NCBI GenBank assembly: GCA_004769085.1
Contig: DUDS01000032.1
Location: 1 to 64,000 of the forward strand
DNA from: Candidatus Melainabacteria bacterium SSGW_16
Lineage (GTDB): Bacteria > Cyanobacteriota > Vampirovibrionia > 2-02-FULL-35-15
Direction: 5' to 3'
DNA length: 64,000 bases
Below are positions 33,043 to 43,200 of this stretch, one piece after another (position 1 is the stretch's first letter; every line of letters begins with the position of its first letter). The notes under the pieces are model-generated. The model was not told the origin of the DNA and did not search any database. It was given only the letters and a program-made list of their open reading frames with translations. Made by a program: the position numbers and the translations under genes.

Positions 33043-34187
33043 AATTTATTATTATATTTCTTTCAGTAATATTGACAGGGATCCTTTACAATCCTGCATT
33101 TGCACATAAACCAAGCGACAGTTATTTAACACTAAAAAAACATGAAACTGATCCCTCACTAATAGATGCCAGATGGGACATTTCCCTCAAAGATTTAAAT
33201 TTTGCAATCGGGCTCGATGATAACGATGATAATTCAATTACCTGGGGTGAACTAAAAAAACATCATAGTCAAATCTCAGATTATGTCCTGTCATTTCTAA
33301 GATTTAAAACTGAAAATAGCTATTGTTCATATGAAAATGTAGAACATCTTGTCGATAGTCACAGTGACGGTACATATGATGTTATTCATTTTTATATAAA
33401 ATGTCCTTCAGCAAAAAGACCTGTTAAATTTGACGTAGAATACAATTTATTTTTTGATTTAGATTCAAGCCATAGAGGGCTCTTAAATATTGAGCATAAA
33501 GGTAAGACACTAACAGCAGTATTTAGTCCTGAAAAATCTATACAGCATTTGGATCTGGGAAAATTTAATCCCTGGAATCAGTTTCTTGAATTTACAAAAG
33601 AAGGGATCTGGCACATATGGATTGGGTTTGATCACATATTATTTCTTCTGGCTTTACTCTTGCCTTCGGTTTTTACAAGAACTGAAAATAAATGGAATTC
33701 CGTAAACAATTTCAAAACTGCATTCTGGAATGTATTTAAAATAGTTACTGCTTTTACCATCGCCCATTCAATAACACTAAGTATTGCAGCACTCGAAATT
33801 ATAAAGTTACCGTCAAGGCTTGTAGAATCTGCTATTGCTGCTTCTGTTGTTTTAGCTGCACTGAACAATATTTTCCCAATATTTAAAAAAGGAAGATGGC
33901 TTATTGCATTTTTATTTGGTCTTATTCATGGATTTGGTTTTGCAAACGTTTTAATGGATTTAGGGTTGTCAAAGGAAACATTATTAGTACCTCTTATAAG
34001 TTTTAATGTAGGAGTAGAACTAGGACAGCTTGTTATAGTAACTGGATTTTTACCTGTTGCATATATACTAAGAGACAATTTTATTTACAGGAAAGTAATA
34101 ATGCTTTTGGGATCTTTAATAATTGCATTGATTGCATTATTATGGTTTATAGAGAGATTTTTTAATCTTAGTTTTATGCCTTTTTAA
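33039..34187 (+). CDS. HupE/UreJ-family membrane protein
   Basis: A 382-residue protein. A signal peptide (1-22, FAH) precedes a periplasmic domain (about 23-180) with an acidic DDNDDNSITWGEL segment resembling an EF-hand-type loop. Seven or so TM segments follow, with WHIWIGFDHILFLLALLLP, FTIAHSITLSIA and GLIHGFGFANVL, whose paired His/Asp residues are typical of the HupE/UreJ_2 family of putative nickel/cobalt or other metal permeases. It is coupled to the TPR gene by an ATGA overlap. Its stop overlaps the stop of the convergent His-rich outer-membrane gene. Confidence 0.88.
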   Translation: MKFIIIFLSVILTGILYNPAFAHKPSDSYLTLKKHETDPSLIDARWDISLKDLNFAIGLDDNDDNSITWGELKKHHSQISDYVLSFLRFKTENSYCSYENVEHLVDSHSDGTYDVIHFYIKCPSAKRPVKFDVEYNLFFDLDSSHRGLLNIEHKGKTLTAVFSPEKSIQHLDLGKFNPWNQFLEFTKEGIWHIWIGFDHILFLLALLLPSVFTRTENKWNSVNNFKTAFWNVFKIVTAFTIAHSITLSIAALEIIKLPSRLVESAIAASVVLAALNNIFPIFKKGRWLIAFLFGLIHGFGFANVLMDLGLSKETLLVPLISFNVGVELGQLVIVTGFLPVAYILRDNFIYRKVIMLLGSLIIALIALLWFIERFFNLSFMPF

Positions 34188-35287
34188 AAGGATCTGCTTA
34201 AACCAAATACCATCCTAAAATCAGGTTTTTGACCATCCCCAATTGGATCAAGAACTACAGGTATTCCATATGAAAAATATGCAGAGTATTTTTCTCCAAT
34301 AGCAACTCTTACCCCTGGTGAAACATAGATAAAACTTCCACCACTATCTTCATCTGTAAATCCAAATGGCTGTATTAACCCAAAAACCTGCCTTTGTCTC
34401 CATTCCCCATTTAATTCAATAACACTATCAACCCCAAATATTGAATACCATTTGTGTTTGTGTGTATGTGCATGAGTATACTTATTTTCTTCCCAGACCC
34501 CATATAAGTGTTCATGAGAATGCTCATGGCTATTGGGTTTATGAGAATGATGGTGGTGTTGTTCCAGGATTCTGTATGATAAAGCTAAATTATAATTATG
34601 CAAATCACCAGAATAGTATCTTTGGATACCCTTTACTGCTTTTGTGAAAAGATAATTAGTATCAAACGATAATTTATGTCCAAATCTTTTTGTAAGTGCC
34701 AGCCCAACAATAGGATCAAATGATCTTTTGCCCGGTTGATGATCAGGACCAAACCTTTCACCCACATTATCAACTGTGTGGGCTAAACCTGCGGGAATAT
34801 TTAATCCAGTAATAAGCGCTGCTTCAAAAGCTTTTTCTTTTATATTTAAAAATCTGTATTGTGCAAACAGTGTTAAATCACCAACTCCATGTGAAGTACC
34901 CCTTTCAATAATATGGGGAATTCCAAAACGGTTTAATGCTCCGTCTCTTATACCAGCCTGAATACTATATGGATACCTAAAACCAAAATTAAAATTATCT
35001 GTAATTCCATATGCTGCAACTAATGCAGGATACATAAAAAATTCACTGCCATGTACAAACTGTCTCTTTTTTGCAAAGAACTTCAGTGCATCATTTGAAA
35101 ATTCATTAAAGTTTACATATTCAGTTCTAATACCTACCCCAAAATGCCCTTTTTGAATAGTTGAAGCAGGGCTAGTCAGAATAGGCCCTGCAGTTCCAGC
35201 AAATCCAAATGTAGGGTTATGATGAGCTTTTACAGGTAAACTCAAAAAGAGAGTTATTAAAATACAATTTAAAAAGTAAAAATACAT
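34184..35287 (-). CDS. outer-membrane beta-barrel protein with histidine-rich loop
   Basis: A 367-residue exported protein. I start at the ATG giving a signal peptide ending PVKA; a TTG three codons upstream is also possible; no strong Shine-Dalgarno is seen. The mature chain has alternating-residue beta strands (FGVGIRTEYVNF, NFGFRYPYSIQAG, SFIYVSPGVRVAIG) and a C-terminal Phe (MVFGLSRSF), as in outer-membrane barrels. A loop at about 248-285 is very rich in His (HHHHSHK, HEHSHEHL, HAHTHKHK), suited to Zn, Ni or Cu binding. It probably takes up or senses a metal and works with the convergent HupE-like permease. Confidence 0.8.
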   Translation of the reverse strand: MYFYFLNCILITLFLSLPVKAHHNPTFGFAGTAGPILTSPASTIQKGHFGVGIRTEYVNFNEFSNDALKFFAKKRQFVHGSEFFMYPALVAAYGITDNFNFGFRYPYSIQAGIRDGALNRFGIPHIIERGTSHGVGDLTLFAQYRFLNIKEKAFEAALITGLNIPAGLAHTVDNVGERFGPDHQPGKRSFDPIVGLALTKRFGHKLSFDTNYLFTKAVKGIQRYYSGDLHNYNLALSYRILEQHHHHSHKPNSHEHSHEHLYGVWEENKYTHAHTHKHKWYSIFGVDSVIELNGEWRQRQVFGLIQPFGFTDEDSGGSFIYVSPGVRVAIGEKYSAYFSYGIPVVLDPIGDGQKPDFRMVFGLSRSF

Positions 35288-35407
35288 TTTATACAAAATT
35301 TATCCTAACATTGAGGTATTTTTGATGTAAAAATCAAAGCTAAATCGTAACTATTAATCTGTGAAACAATTAGAATTGATCCTTGTATATAGAAGGAGAA
35401 TATCAAA

Positions 35408-36616
35408 GTGGATTTTGAACTAACAAAAGAACATAAACAAATCGAAACAGCTGCAAGAGATTTTGCAAAAAAAGAAATTTATCCAACCATAAAAGAAAGA
35501 GATGAAAAAGGTATTTATGATAAGTCTCTTTTAAAGAAAATGGGTGAGAATGGTTTTCTTGGAGTATGCATTCCTGAAAAATATAGTGGTATGGGTTTTG
35601 ATTACCTGTCACTTGGACTTGTTTGTCTTGAATTTGAAAAAGCTGATTCAACTGCAAGAGTAGTTCTTTCGGTTCATAACGGCTTAAATTCTATGACACT
35701 TCTTCAGTGGGGAACAGAAGAGCAAAAAAAGAAATATCTTATCCCACAGGCAAAAGGTGAAAAAATTGCTGCTTTTGGACTTACAGAACCTAATGCAGGA
35801 TCTGATGTAAGCGGGATTCAGTCAACCGCTGTTTTAAAAGGTGATCACTACATACTAAATGGTGAAAAAACATGGATATCTCTGGCTGATATTGCAGACA
35901 ATTTTCTTGTTTTTGCATACACTGACAAAACAAAAAAACATAAAGGTATTTCAGCATTTATTGTTGAAAGAACTTTTCCTGGTTTTAGTTCAAGTCCTTT
36001 AAAGGGAAAACTCGGTGTCAGAGCAGGCAACACAGGTTCATTTGTAATGCAGGACGTAAAAGTACCAAAAGAAAACCTTCTTGGTAAAGAAGGTGATGGT
36101 TTTAAAATAGCAATGAGTGCAATAGACAGCGGAAGATTTACAGTAGCAGCTGGTGCAGTTGGAATAATAGAAGCATGTCTTGAAATAAGTGTGAAATATG
36201 CACATGAGAGAGAAGCATTTGGAAAAGAAATTGGAAAACATCAGCTTGTCCAGCAGATGATTGCAAAAATGGTGGCTGGAAAAGACATAGGTCGGCTTCT
36301 TACATATCAGTCAGGCTGGCTTAAAAATAAAGGCATAAGAAATACCAGAGAAACATCGCTTGCAAAATGGATTAACTGCAATAATGCATTTGAATCAGCA
36401 AATGATGCACTGCAAATTTTAGGGGCATATGGTTACTCTAATGAATTTGATGTTGAACGGCACTTCAGAAATTCACGCGGGGCTATGATTTATGAAGGCA
36501 CAAGAGAAATCCATACAATACTACAGGCAGAATATGCACTTGGATATAGGGGAGACAAACCAATTTCAAACATGCTGCCATCATGGCCTTTTAAAGAATT
36601 AACTGTAAAAATTTAG
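35408..36616 (+). CDS. acyl-CoA dehydrogenase
   Basis: A 402-residue FAD enzyme that introduces a trans-2 double bond into acyl-CoA, feeding electrons to ETF. The N-terminal helical domain, the central AFGLTEPNAGSDVSGIQSTA FAD loop (about 115-135), EKTWISLADIA and the C-terminal QILGAYGYSNEFDVERHFRN region are present. The catalytic base is Glu in IYEGTREIH (about residue 362), the position used by short/medium-chain enzymes. The GTG start has AGAAGGAG upstream. ETF and beta-oxidation genes are not in the window, so chain length is not assignable. The csoR gene ends four bases beyond on the other strand. Confidence 0.93.
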   Translation: MDFELTKEHKQIETAARDFAKKEIYPTIKERDEKGIYDKSLLKKMGENGFLGVCIPEKYSGMGFDYLSLGLVCLEFEKADSTARVVLSVHNGLNSMTLLQWGTEEQKKKYLIPQAKGEKIAAFGLTEPNAGSDVSGIQSTAVLKGDHYILNGEKTWISLADIADNFLVFAYTDKTKKHKGISAFIVERTFPGFSSSPLKGKLGVRAGNTGSFVMQDVKVPKENLLGKEGDGFKIAMSAIDSGRFTVAAGAVGIIEACLEISVKYAHEREAFGKEIGKHQLVQQMIAKMVAGKDIGRLLTYQSGWLKNKGIRNTRETSLAKWINCNNAFESANDALQILGAYGYSNEFDVERHFRNSRGAMIYEGTREIHTILQAEYALGYRGDKPISNMLPSWPFKELTVKI

Positions 36617-36619
36617 ATT

Positions 36620-36901
36620 TTATTTTGTCTTTGATTTGTGTTTTATTGCTTCCATTATTTCCCGGATATATTTACCGCCATGGCCTTCTTTAATAGCAGT
36701 ACTCACACATGTTTTTAGATGATCTTCAAGAACAATTTCACTTACTTTTGTCAGCGCAGACTGTATAGCCTGAATTTGTTTAACGATTTCAATACAATAT
36801 TTATCTCCCTGAACCATCCTGTCAACACCTTCTAAGTGACCAATAATATACGATAGTCTTTTAAGAACATCATTTTTAATTTTTAGGTTATGGTGAAGCA
36901 T
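36620..36901 (-). CDS. csoR: CsoR-type copper-sensing repressor
   Basis: A 93-residue all-helical DUF156 repressor. The ligands match the copper-sensing fingerprint exactly, including numbering: Cys36 (DKYCIEI), His61 and Cys65 (EDHLKTC), as in M. tuberculosis CsoR, and a basic N-terminal helix (LKRLSYIIGHLEGVDRMV) for DNA binding. In the absence of Cu(I) it should bind its operator and repress; Cu(I) releases it. A near-perfect CsoR operator lies at 37018-37038, between this gene and a divergent Cys-rich peptide gene, so it probably controls that gene, and perhaps itself. Confidence 0.93.
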   Translation of the reverse strand: MLHHNLKIKNDVLKRLSYIIGHLEGVDRMVQGDKYCIEIVKQIQAIQSALTKVSEIVLEDHLKTCVSTAIKEGHGGKYIREIMEAIKHKSKTK

Positions 36902-37017
36902 TGTTTTATAGAATTTTTACCCTGACATAATTAAGTTTATCTTAGGTTTCATAAATTTTACAAACTTTAACGAAACGATAATCAATATATGTAATATTCT
37001 CATTAAATTCCATATCC

Positions 37018-37038
37018 ATACCCCCCTGGTAGGGGTAT
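37018..37038. promoter_or_regulatory. CsoR operator
   Basis: ATACCCC (37018-37024) and GGGGTAT (37032-37038) form a perfect inverted repeat with a 7-base centre (CCTGGTA). This is the form of known CsoR operators (G/C tract in an AT-flanked palindrome, as in ATACCCC-N-GGGGTAT). It is 117 bases before csoR and 66 before the Cys-rich peptide gene. Confidence 0.85.
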
Positions 37039-37055
37039 CTAGGATGAGGTATAAT
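37027..37055 (+). promoter_or_regulatory. promoter of the Cys-rich peptide gene
   Basis: A consensus TATAAT is at 37050-37055. Seventeen bases upstream is TGGTAG (37027-37032), a poor -35 that lies inside the CsoR operator, so bound CsoR would block RNA polymerase. Confidence 0.65.
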
Positions 37056-37103
37056 GTAAATGTGTGTTCGAAAGGAATAGTAAGTATGCCGGAGGTACAA
37101 ACA

Positions 37104-37235
37104 ATGAAACAAGCAATATTACCTTTTGTAGTTGGACTTTTAATTGCAACAGGTGGAATAGCACTAATGGCCAAAATGCATGGCTGTAATTGCTTCCCCA
37201 GTTGCCTTTGCTCGCCATGTAATTGCCACCAATAA
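37104..37235 (+). CDS. membrane-anchored Cys-rich peptide in the CsoR regulon
   Basis: A 43-residue product. GGAGG stands eight bases before this ATG. The open frame extends 20 codons upstream, but that part overlaps the CsoR-controlled promoter. A hydrophobic segment (residues 4-22) leads to the tail HGCNCFPSCLCSPCNCHQ, with six Cys and two His, which could bind Cu(I) like a small metallothionein on the periplasmic face. The -10 and CsoR operator directly upstream predict copper induction. A second protein (62388) has the same layout of TM segment then GC-x-CF-type Cys cluster. No known family recognised. Confidence 0.75.
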   Translation: MKQAILPFVVGLLIATGGIALMAKMHGCNCFPSCLCSPCNCHQ

Positions 37236-37281
37236 CAAATAAAATAAAGATATCTGTTTATATTTATGTACATTGTTTACA

Positions 37282-37713
37282 ATGGTTCATATTCTTATGA
37301 AATTTCTTACGGAATATCTAATCTTCAACACAAAAGAAAAAAGAGAATATATCAACATCACTTCTCAAGTAGAAGAAATAGTAAAAAAATCAGGCATTAA
37401 AGAAGGACTTGTTCTTGTAAATCCAATGCACATCACTGCAAGTTGCTATATAAATGATGATGAAAATGGATTACTAGCTGACTTTGATGAATTTCTTGAA
37501 AAAATTGCACCTTATGATGTAAAAAAATATCGTCATCATCAGACAGGTGAAGATAATGGTGATTCACACATAAAGCGGCAGCTATTCGGTCGTGAAGTAG
37601 TTGTTGCCATTACAAACGGAAAGCTTGACTTTGGACCGTGGGAGCAAATATTTTATGCCGAGTTTGATGGGAAGAGATCAAAAAAAGTTTTGGTAAAAGT
37701 ATTAGGTGAATAA
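37282..37713 (+). CDS. YjbQ-family (UPF0047) protein
   Basis: A 143-residue YjbQ/UPF0047 protein (thiamine-phosphate-synthase-like activity is reported for the E. coli member, but the true role is unsettled). Signatures: [66 protein letters not shown]. The conserved His/Glu/Asp residues (H-x-T, DNGDSH) form a probable metal or active site. The start is uncertain: ATG at 37282 and 37297 are both possible and no good Shine-Dalgarno is seen; the frame also extends to a TTG at 37273. It follows the Cys-rich gene by 46 bases and may be on the same transcript. Confidence 0.9.
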   Translation: MVHILMKFLTEYLIFNTKEKREYINITSQVEEIVKKSGIKEGLVLVNPMHITASCYINDDENGLLADFDEFLEKIAPYDVKKYRHHQTGEDNGDSHIKRQLFGREVVVAITNGKLDFGPWEQIFYAEFDGKRSKKVLVKVLGE

Positions 37714-37714
37714 T

Positions 37715-39928
37715 TTAAAATTTACCCCAGTCAAAAATACTGAATATATTTGAATAGTCATCAGTCCAAACGTTAATGCTTGGATCACCCTGTAAAAGCT
37801 GCCATCTCCTGTCAGCTGTAAGTTTTCCAAAATCTTCTTTTTTTCTTGCAACAAGTATCCATTCAGAACCCATTCTCCCCGTACATGAATCACCACGATC
37901 ATGCTGATATAAGCCTGTTAAATGAGCATCTTCAACCAAATTTCCAACCACAGGAGCAAGCTTTAGATATCTGTTTGATGTATGAAATGCAATAATGCCA
38001 TCTCTCTTAAGCTTGCTCAGGTACATTTTTATTGCCTCCCTTGTTAGAAGATGTACAGGAATTGCATCAGAACTAAATGCATCAAGAATAATAAAATCAT
38101 AGTAGTGACGTGGTGCATCCTTCATTTTCAGTCTGCCGTCCCCGTAAACCACATATGTTTCAGGTGGTGAATTTGTAAAATAAGTAAAAAATTTACCTTT
38201 GTTGTTCATTTTCACTATATCTTGATCAATCTCATAAAAGACCCAGTCCTGATCTTCTCTGCCATAACAGGATATAGAACCTGTGCCTACACCCAGAGCG
38301 CCAACTTTCATTTTCTGTTCATCATCCTTAAATGCTTCAAACATCTGTCCAATAGGTCCCTCTTTATGGTAATAAGTAGTAGGAATACAGCTGTTTTTTT
38401 CTGCAACTACCTGAGATCCGTGCAAAGTAGTATTGTGATAGAGACTGATAACTTTTTTAGAAGAATCCATACTTATACGATGTATGCCAAAGAAATTTCT
38501 CTCAACAAGAATTAAATTTTGTCCAAGAGTACTATAGTAAGTATAAACTAGGATTATTGCTGCTACTCCAAGCCCAAATCTTATCTGCCTTGAAGCAAGT
38601 TTCAATATGACAACTACTGATGGTACACCATAAATAACAGCGTTAGTTACCCACCACGGATCTGCAAGAAATTTTGGATCACTTTTTCTTATGTCAGTTA
38701 TAAGATACTTTATTACTACTACTAATACTGCCACAATAAGTGCCCAGCGGACATCATCCATTATGGTTTCGTTTTCTTTTTTCTTCCCTTCATCAGGAAC
38801 TGCTGGCTTCAAGAAGCATGCAAGCACAATTGCAAGTGGGTACTCAATGACTTCCTTAAAAATAGCAGGTGCTATAAGAGCATTAAAAATACCACCAAGA
38901 CATCCCCCAACTGAAATCCACAAATAAAACTCTGTTAAATGTTTTGTAGATGGGCGGGTTCTTGCAAGCTCACCATGACAAACCATTGCACAAACAAAAA
39001 ATGAAAGCAGATGAAGGAAAAATACAAAGCCTATTGGATGCCCTTTAGCTACAATATACACAAATGATCCAAGAACAACGAATGGCATAATCCTTATCAT
39101 AAGCTCATGCTCAAGAGGAGGATTTTTTGAAAATACAATTATAAAAGTAAGCAGATATAAAGTAAGCGGGATTATCCATATTAAAGGAACGGGAGAAACA
39201 TCAGTAGAAATATAAGTGGTGACCCCAAGCATAAGACTTGAAGGTACAAAAGAAAGTAGTATCCATCTGATTCTTTGATCACGTGTAAGTTTATCTTTGC
39301 TATCTTCTTTTATTGCTTCTGTTTCTTTTAAATCAGCAGAGGATTTTAAAAGTACATATGCGCATGCAATTGTCAGAGCTATATATGCAAAATAAGAATA
39401 CTGCCAGAATTTGCTTTGTTCTAAAAGTCTTAAATTGGGTTCTATTAAAACAGGATAGCCTATCAGAACAAGCATGCTGCCAAGATTGCTAGCAACATAC
39501 AGGAAATAAGGATCCTTTGCTGATTCATGTTTTGTACTGCTAAACCATTTTTGCAGCATGGGCGCACTTGCAGAAACTACAAAAAAAGGAATGCCAATTG
39601 AGACTGACATAAGCATTAACATCCATGGAATTGGATTTTTATCAGTAGGCGGTGTCCAGCCGTGTGGAATTGTTATTGGTAAAAAAAACAGTGGAAGCAA
39701 TAAAAGTAAACCATGCAAAATTGCTTGTTTTCTTACTCCCAGATATGTAATAGATGCATGTGCGTAAACATAACCAAGCAAAAGTCCTGCCTGAAAAAAC
39801 ACCATGCATGTATTCCATACACTTGGTGTACTTCCAAGCAGGGGCAAAATCATTTTGCCAAACATTGGTTGCACCCAGAATAAAAGCGCTGCACTTAAAA
39901 ATAATGTTACTGAAAATAAATAAACCAA
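37715..39928 (-). CDS. membrane protein with C-terminal spermidine-synthase-like methyltransferase-fold domain
   Basis: A 737-residue protein. The N-terminal two-thirds (about 1-480) contain about 13 hydrophobic segments starting SVTLFLSAALLFWVQPMFGK, an MFS-like layout found in fused spermidine-synthase-like proteins. Residues about 540-700 have a Rossmann fold related to aminopropyltransferases: GALGVGTGSISCYG, YEIDQDIV, DGRLKMKD, YDFIILDAFSSDAIPVHLLT. The catalytic Asp of true spermidine synthases (in GGGDG) is not evident, so polyamine synthesis is doubtful. The start is TTG with GGAG upstream. Its stop lies two bases from that of the convergent YjbQ gene. Confidence 0.8.
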   Translation of the reverse strand: MVYLFSVTLFLSAALLFWVQPMFGKMILPLLGSTPSVWNTCMVFFQAGLLLGYVYAHASITYLGVRKQAILHGLLLLLPLFFLPITIPHGWTPPTDKNPIPWMLMLMSVSIGIPFFVVSASAPMLQKWFSSTKHESAKDPYFLYVASNLGSMLVLIGYPVLIEPNLRLLEQSKFWQYSYFAYIALTIACAYVLLKSSADLKETEAIKEDSKDKLTRDQRIRWILLSFVPSSLMLGVTTYISTDVSPVPLIWIIPLTLYLLTFIIVFSKNPPLEHELMIRIMPFVVLGSFVYIVAKGHPIGFVFFLHLLSFFVCAMVCHGELARTRPSTKHLTEFYLWISVGGCLGGIFNALIAPAIFKEVIEYPLAIVLACFLKPAVPDEGKKKENETIMDDVRWALIVAVLVVVIKYLITDIRKSDPKFLADPWWVTNAVIYGVPSVVVILKLASRQIRFGLGVAAIILVYTYYSTLGQNLILVERNFFGIHRISMDSSKKVISLYHNTTLHGSQVVAEKNSCIPTTYYHKEGPIGQMFEAFKDDEQKMKVGALGVGTGSISCYGREDQDWVFYEIDQDIVKMNNKGKFFTYFTNSPPETYVVYGDGRLKMKDAPRHYYDFIILDAFSSDAIPVHLLTREAIKMYLSKLKRDGIIAFHTSNRYLKLAPVVGNLVEDAHLTGLYQHDRGDSCTGRMGSEWILVARKKEDFGKLTADRRWQLLQGDPSINVWTDDYSNIFSIFDWGKF

Positions 39929-40256
39929 AATTCACTCCTTAATTAAGTATGAATTTATTTTATTTGGGACTACCTCTTTTAAGATTAATCCTGCAGAAAC
40001 ATTGAGCCTAAACATTAAGGTAACTTAATCAATGTAAGTTTCTAATGTATTAACTAAATTATTTTTATTAATTAATTTCAAAATTTGCATAGATTCTTTC
40101 AACTTCCTGTTTTTAATTATTCCCATAAATAACTTAGACAATAATCTATGTAAAATATTTGTAAGTTTTATTAAGAGGTATTAGTTTAAATTTAATTTAA
40201 ATACCCATCAGTCAAAGACTAGCTTTGTAATATATACCTCTGTTTCATATGGCCTT
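39929..40256. other. intergenic region of 328 bases, no gene seen
   Basis: A strongly AT-rich stretch between the divergent membrane protein and the GAF/PAS sensor. No open frame, tRNA, terminator or repeat stands out. Candidate -10 hexamers are many because of base composition, so I assign no promoter. Confidence 0.5.
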
Positions 40257-43200
40257 ATGAATAAACCATTCAATGATGAAAGTAAATCAAAAGAACAGCT
40301 CATAAAAGAGTTAAAGATTCATCGTGCCCAGCTTGCAGTTCTTGAAGAAGAAAAAACAGGAAGAATAAAGGCCGAGGATGAAACTGATCTTTTAAAGACT
40401 CTGATTATTGCAATCAACGAAGCAAAGGATATACATTCAGCACTTGGAATTGCACTAGAGAAAGTCTGCGAAGCAACAGGCTGGGTTATGGGACAGGCTT
40501 GGCTACCATCACCAGACAAATCTCATCTGGTTTGCAGTTCAGGCTGGTATACAAAAATACAAAGTCTGGAAAAATTCAGGACTTTAAATGAAGGATTTAA
40601 ATTTAAACCTGGTATAGGTCTTCCAGGGCGCATCTGGACTTCAAAAAAACCTGCCTGGGTAAGAAATGTTCAGGAAGACAGTAACTTCCCACGAGCACCA
40701 ATTGCAAAAGAATGTGAGTTAAGGGCTGGCTTAGGAATTCCAATCATCAGTAATTGTGAAGTTATTGCAGTAATAGAGTTTTTCATGTTTGAGTCTAAAG
40801 AAGAGGATGGAAGGCTAATAAGTTTAATTTCTGCTGTAGCAGCACAACTGGGAAATATTATTGAAAGAAAAATTATAGAAGAAGATTATAAAGATTTGTT
40901 TGAAAGATTTAGCGGAATCTATAATTCATCAAAGGATGCAATTGACTTTGTAACCCTGGATGGGTTACTCCTGAATGTAAATGATGCATATGTAAACCTT
41001 ACAGGCTACTCAAAAGAAGAATTATTAGGAAAGAAAAAATATCAGGAGATTACACCAGCAGAATACCATGAAGAAGAAGCAAAAATTGTTCAAAGATTAA
41101 TTGACACTGAACTCCCCGAAGAATACGAAAAAGAATATATAAGGAAAGATGGTACAAGAGTACCAATATCACTTGCATGTTTTGTAGTACACAGTAGTAA
41201 TGGGAAACCAATAGGACTTGCAGCAATTATAAAAGACATAACCGAAAGGAAAAAAGCACAAAAAGCTCTTCTGGATTTAAATGAGTCACTGGAACAACGA
41301 GTCAAAGAGAGAACAGACGCACTTGTACAAACCAATCAAAGACTACATTTCAAAATAAAAGCACATGAACAGGCTATGGAGTCCTTAACAGAATCAGAAG
41401 AAAAGTTTCACCAAATAGCAGAAAATATAAACGAAGTCTTTTGGATGGTAGATACTGCCTCCAAAAACATAATTTATATAAACAATGCTTTCGAAAGGAT
41501 ATGGGGGATTCCTTGCGAAAAGTTATACGAAGATCCTTTAGCATGGTTAAAAGCAATTCATGAAGAAGACAGGGAAAAAATAAAATTGTTTTACGACAAT
41601 CATCTTTTCTCAGGTACAGTATTTGATCATGAATATAGAATTGTTACCCCTGATGGTTCAATAAAATGGATTCATGACAGAGGGTTCCCGGTAAAAAATG
41701 AAAAAGGTGAATTAATTCGCACTGTAGGTATAGCAAAAGAAATAACAAAAAGAAAAAATGCTGAGAACTTGCTTTACAACGCAGAGAAAAAATATCGTTC
41801 TTTGGTTGAACAAATACCCGTGGTTACCTACCTTTCAAACTGTGAATTAAACTCAGGCTGGATATATATAAGCCCACAGGTTCATAAACTGTTAGGATTC
41901 AGTCCTGAAGAATGGTTGAAGGATCCTTCAATGTGGACTAAACAGTTACACCCGGAAGACAAAGAAAGAGCAATTAAAGAATATTCAAAAGGACTTCTAA
42001 AAGGTGATTCTTTTGAGCTGCAGTACAGAATGTTAACAGCTGATAAAAGAGTTATATGGGTGGAAGAAATAGCAAAAATAGAAAGAAATACTGAGGGCAA
42101 ACCCCTGTTTATACAAGGGATACTTTCTGATATTACAGAGAAAAAACTAGTAGAAGAAATAAGATCCCAACTCTCTGCAATTGTTGAATACTCAGCAAAT
42201 GGAATTATAGGAGCTTCTGTAGATGGAATTGTATTCAGCTGGAATCCTGGCGCAGAAAGAATTTATGGATATTCTGCAAATGAAATGATAGGACAACACG
42301 TATCAAAGATTATGCCAGATGAAATAAAACCTGAGGCTACTAAAATTATTAATAAAATAAAATCCGGGGAAATAGTTGAACAATATGAAACCATAAGAAT
42401 AAGAAAAGATGGAAAGCAAATTTATGTTTCTATTGATGTAGCACCAATTCGTGATATTACGGGTAAGATTATAGGAATCTCATCAACAGTAAGAGATATT
42501 ACACGACGAAAAGAAGCAGAAAAGCAGTTATCAGAGCTTCAAAGAAAATTATCAACGCTTCTTAATAACCTTCCTGGAATTGCATATAGATGTGCAAATG
42601 ATCAAAACTGGACTATGGAATTTCTAAGTGAAGGTTGTTATTGGTTAACAGGTTATAAGCCCGAGGAAATACTAAATAATAAAAAAATATCATATAACGA
42701 CATCATTCATCCTGATGACAGGAACTATGTCTGGAAAACTATACAGGAAGCATTAAGTAAAAATGAACTCTATGTACTTGAATATCGCATAATAACTAAA
42801 TCAGGTGAAATAAAATGGTTGTGGGAAAAAGGAAGTGGGATATTTGACAAATCCGGGAATGTTATTGCACTTGAAGGATTCACAAATGACATTACAGAAA
42901 GAAAGAAAATTGATGAAACCAGAGCCAGACTTGCTTCAATTGTTGAATGCTCAAATGATGCGATAATAAGCAGTACAACAGATGGAATCATCACCAGCTG
43001 GAACTACGGTGCAGAAAAAATATACGGGTATATTGCTGCTGAAGCTATAGGAAAACATTATTCTTTTCTTGTCCCACCTGAACATACAAATGAAGTCACC
43101 AATGTTTTCCAGAAAATTATGAGTGGTGAAAGCATTCTAAATTATGAAACTGTAAGAATTAAAAAAGGCGGAGAAAGGGTTTTTGTCTCTCTGACAATGT

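Noticed and set aside
36917-37273. Minus-strand open frame of 118 codons over the CsoR operator region
   Set aside because: It covers the operator, promoter and the Cys-rich gene on the opposite strand, has no ribosome binding site and no protein-like composition.
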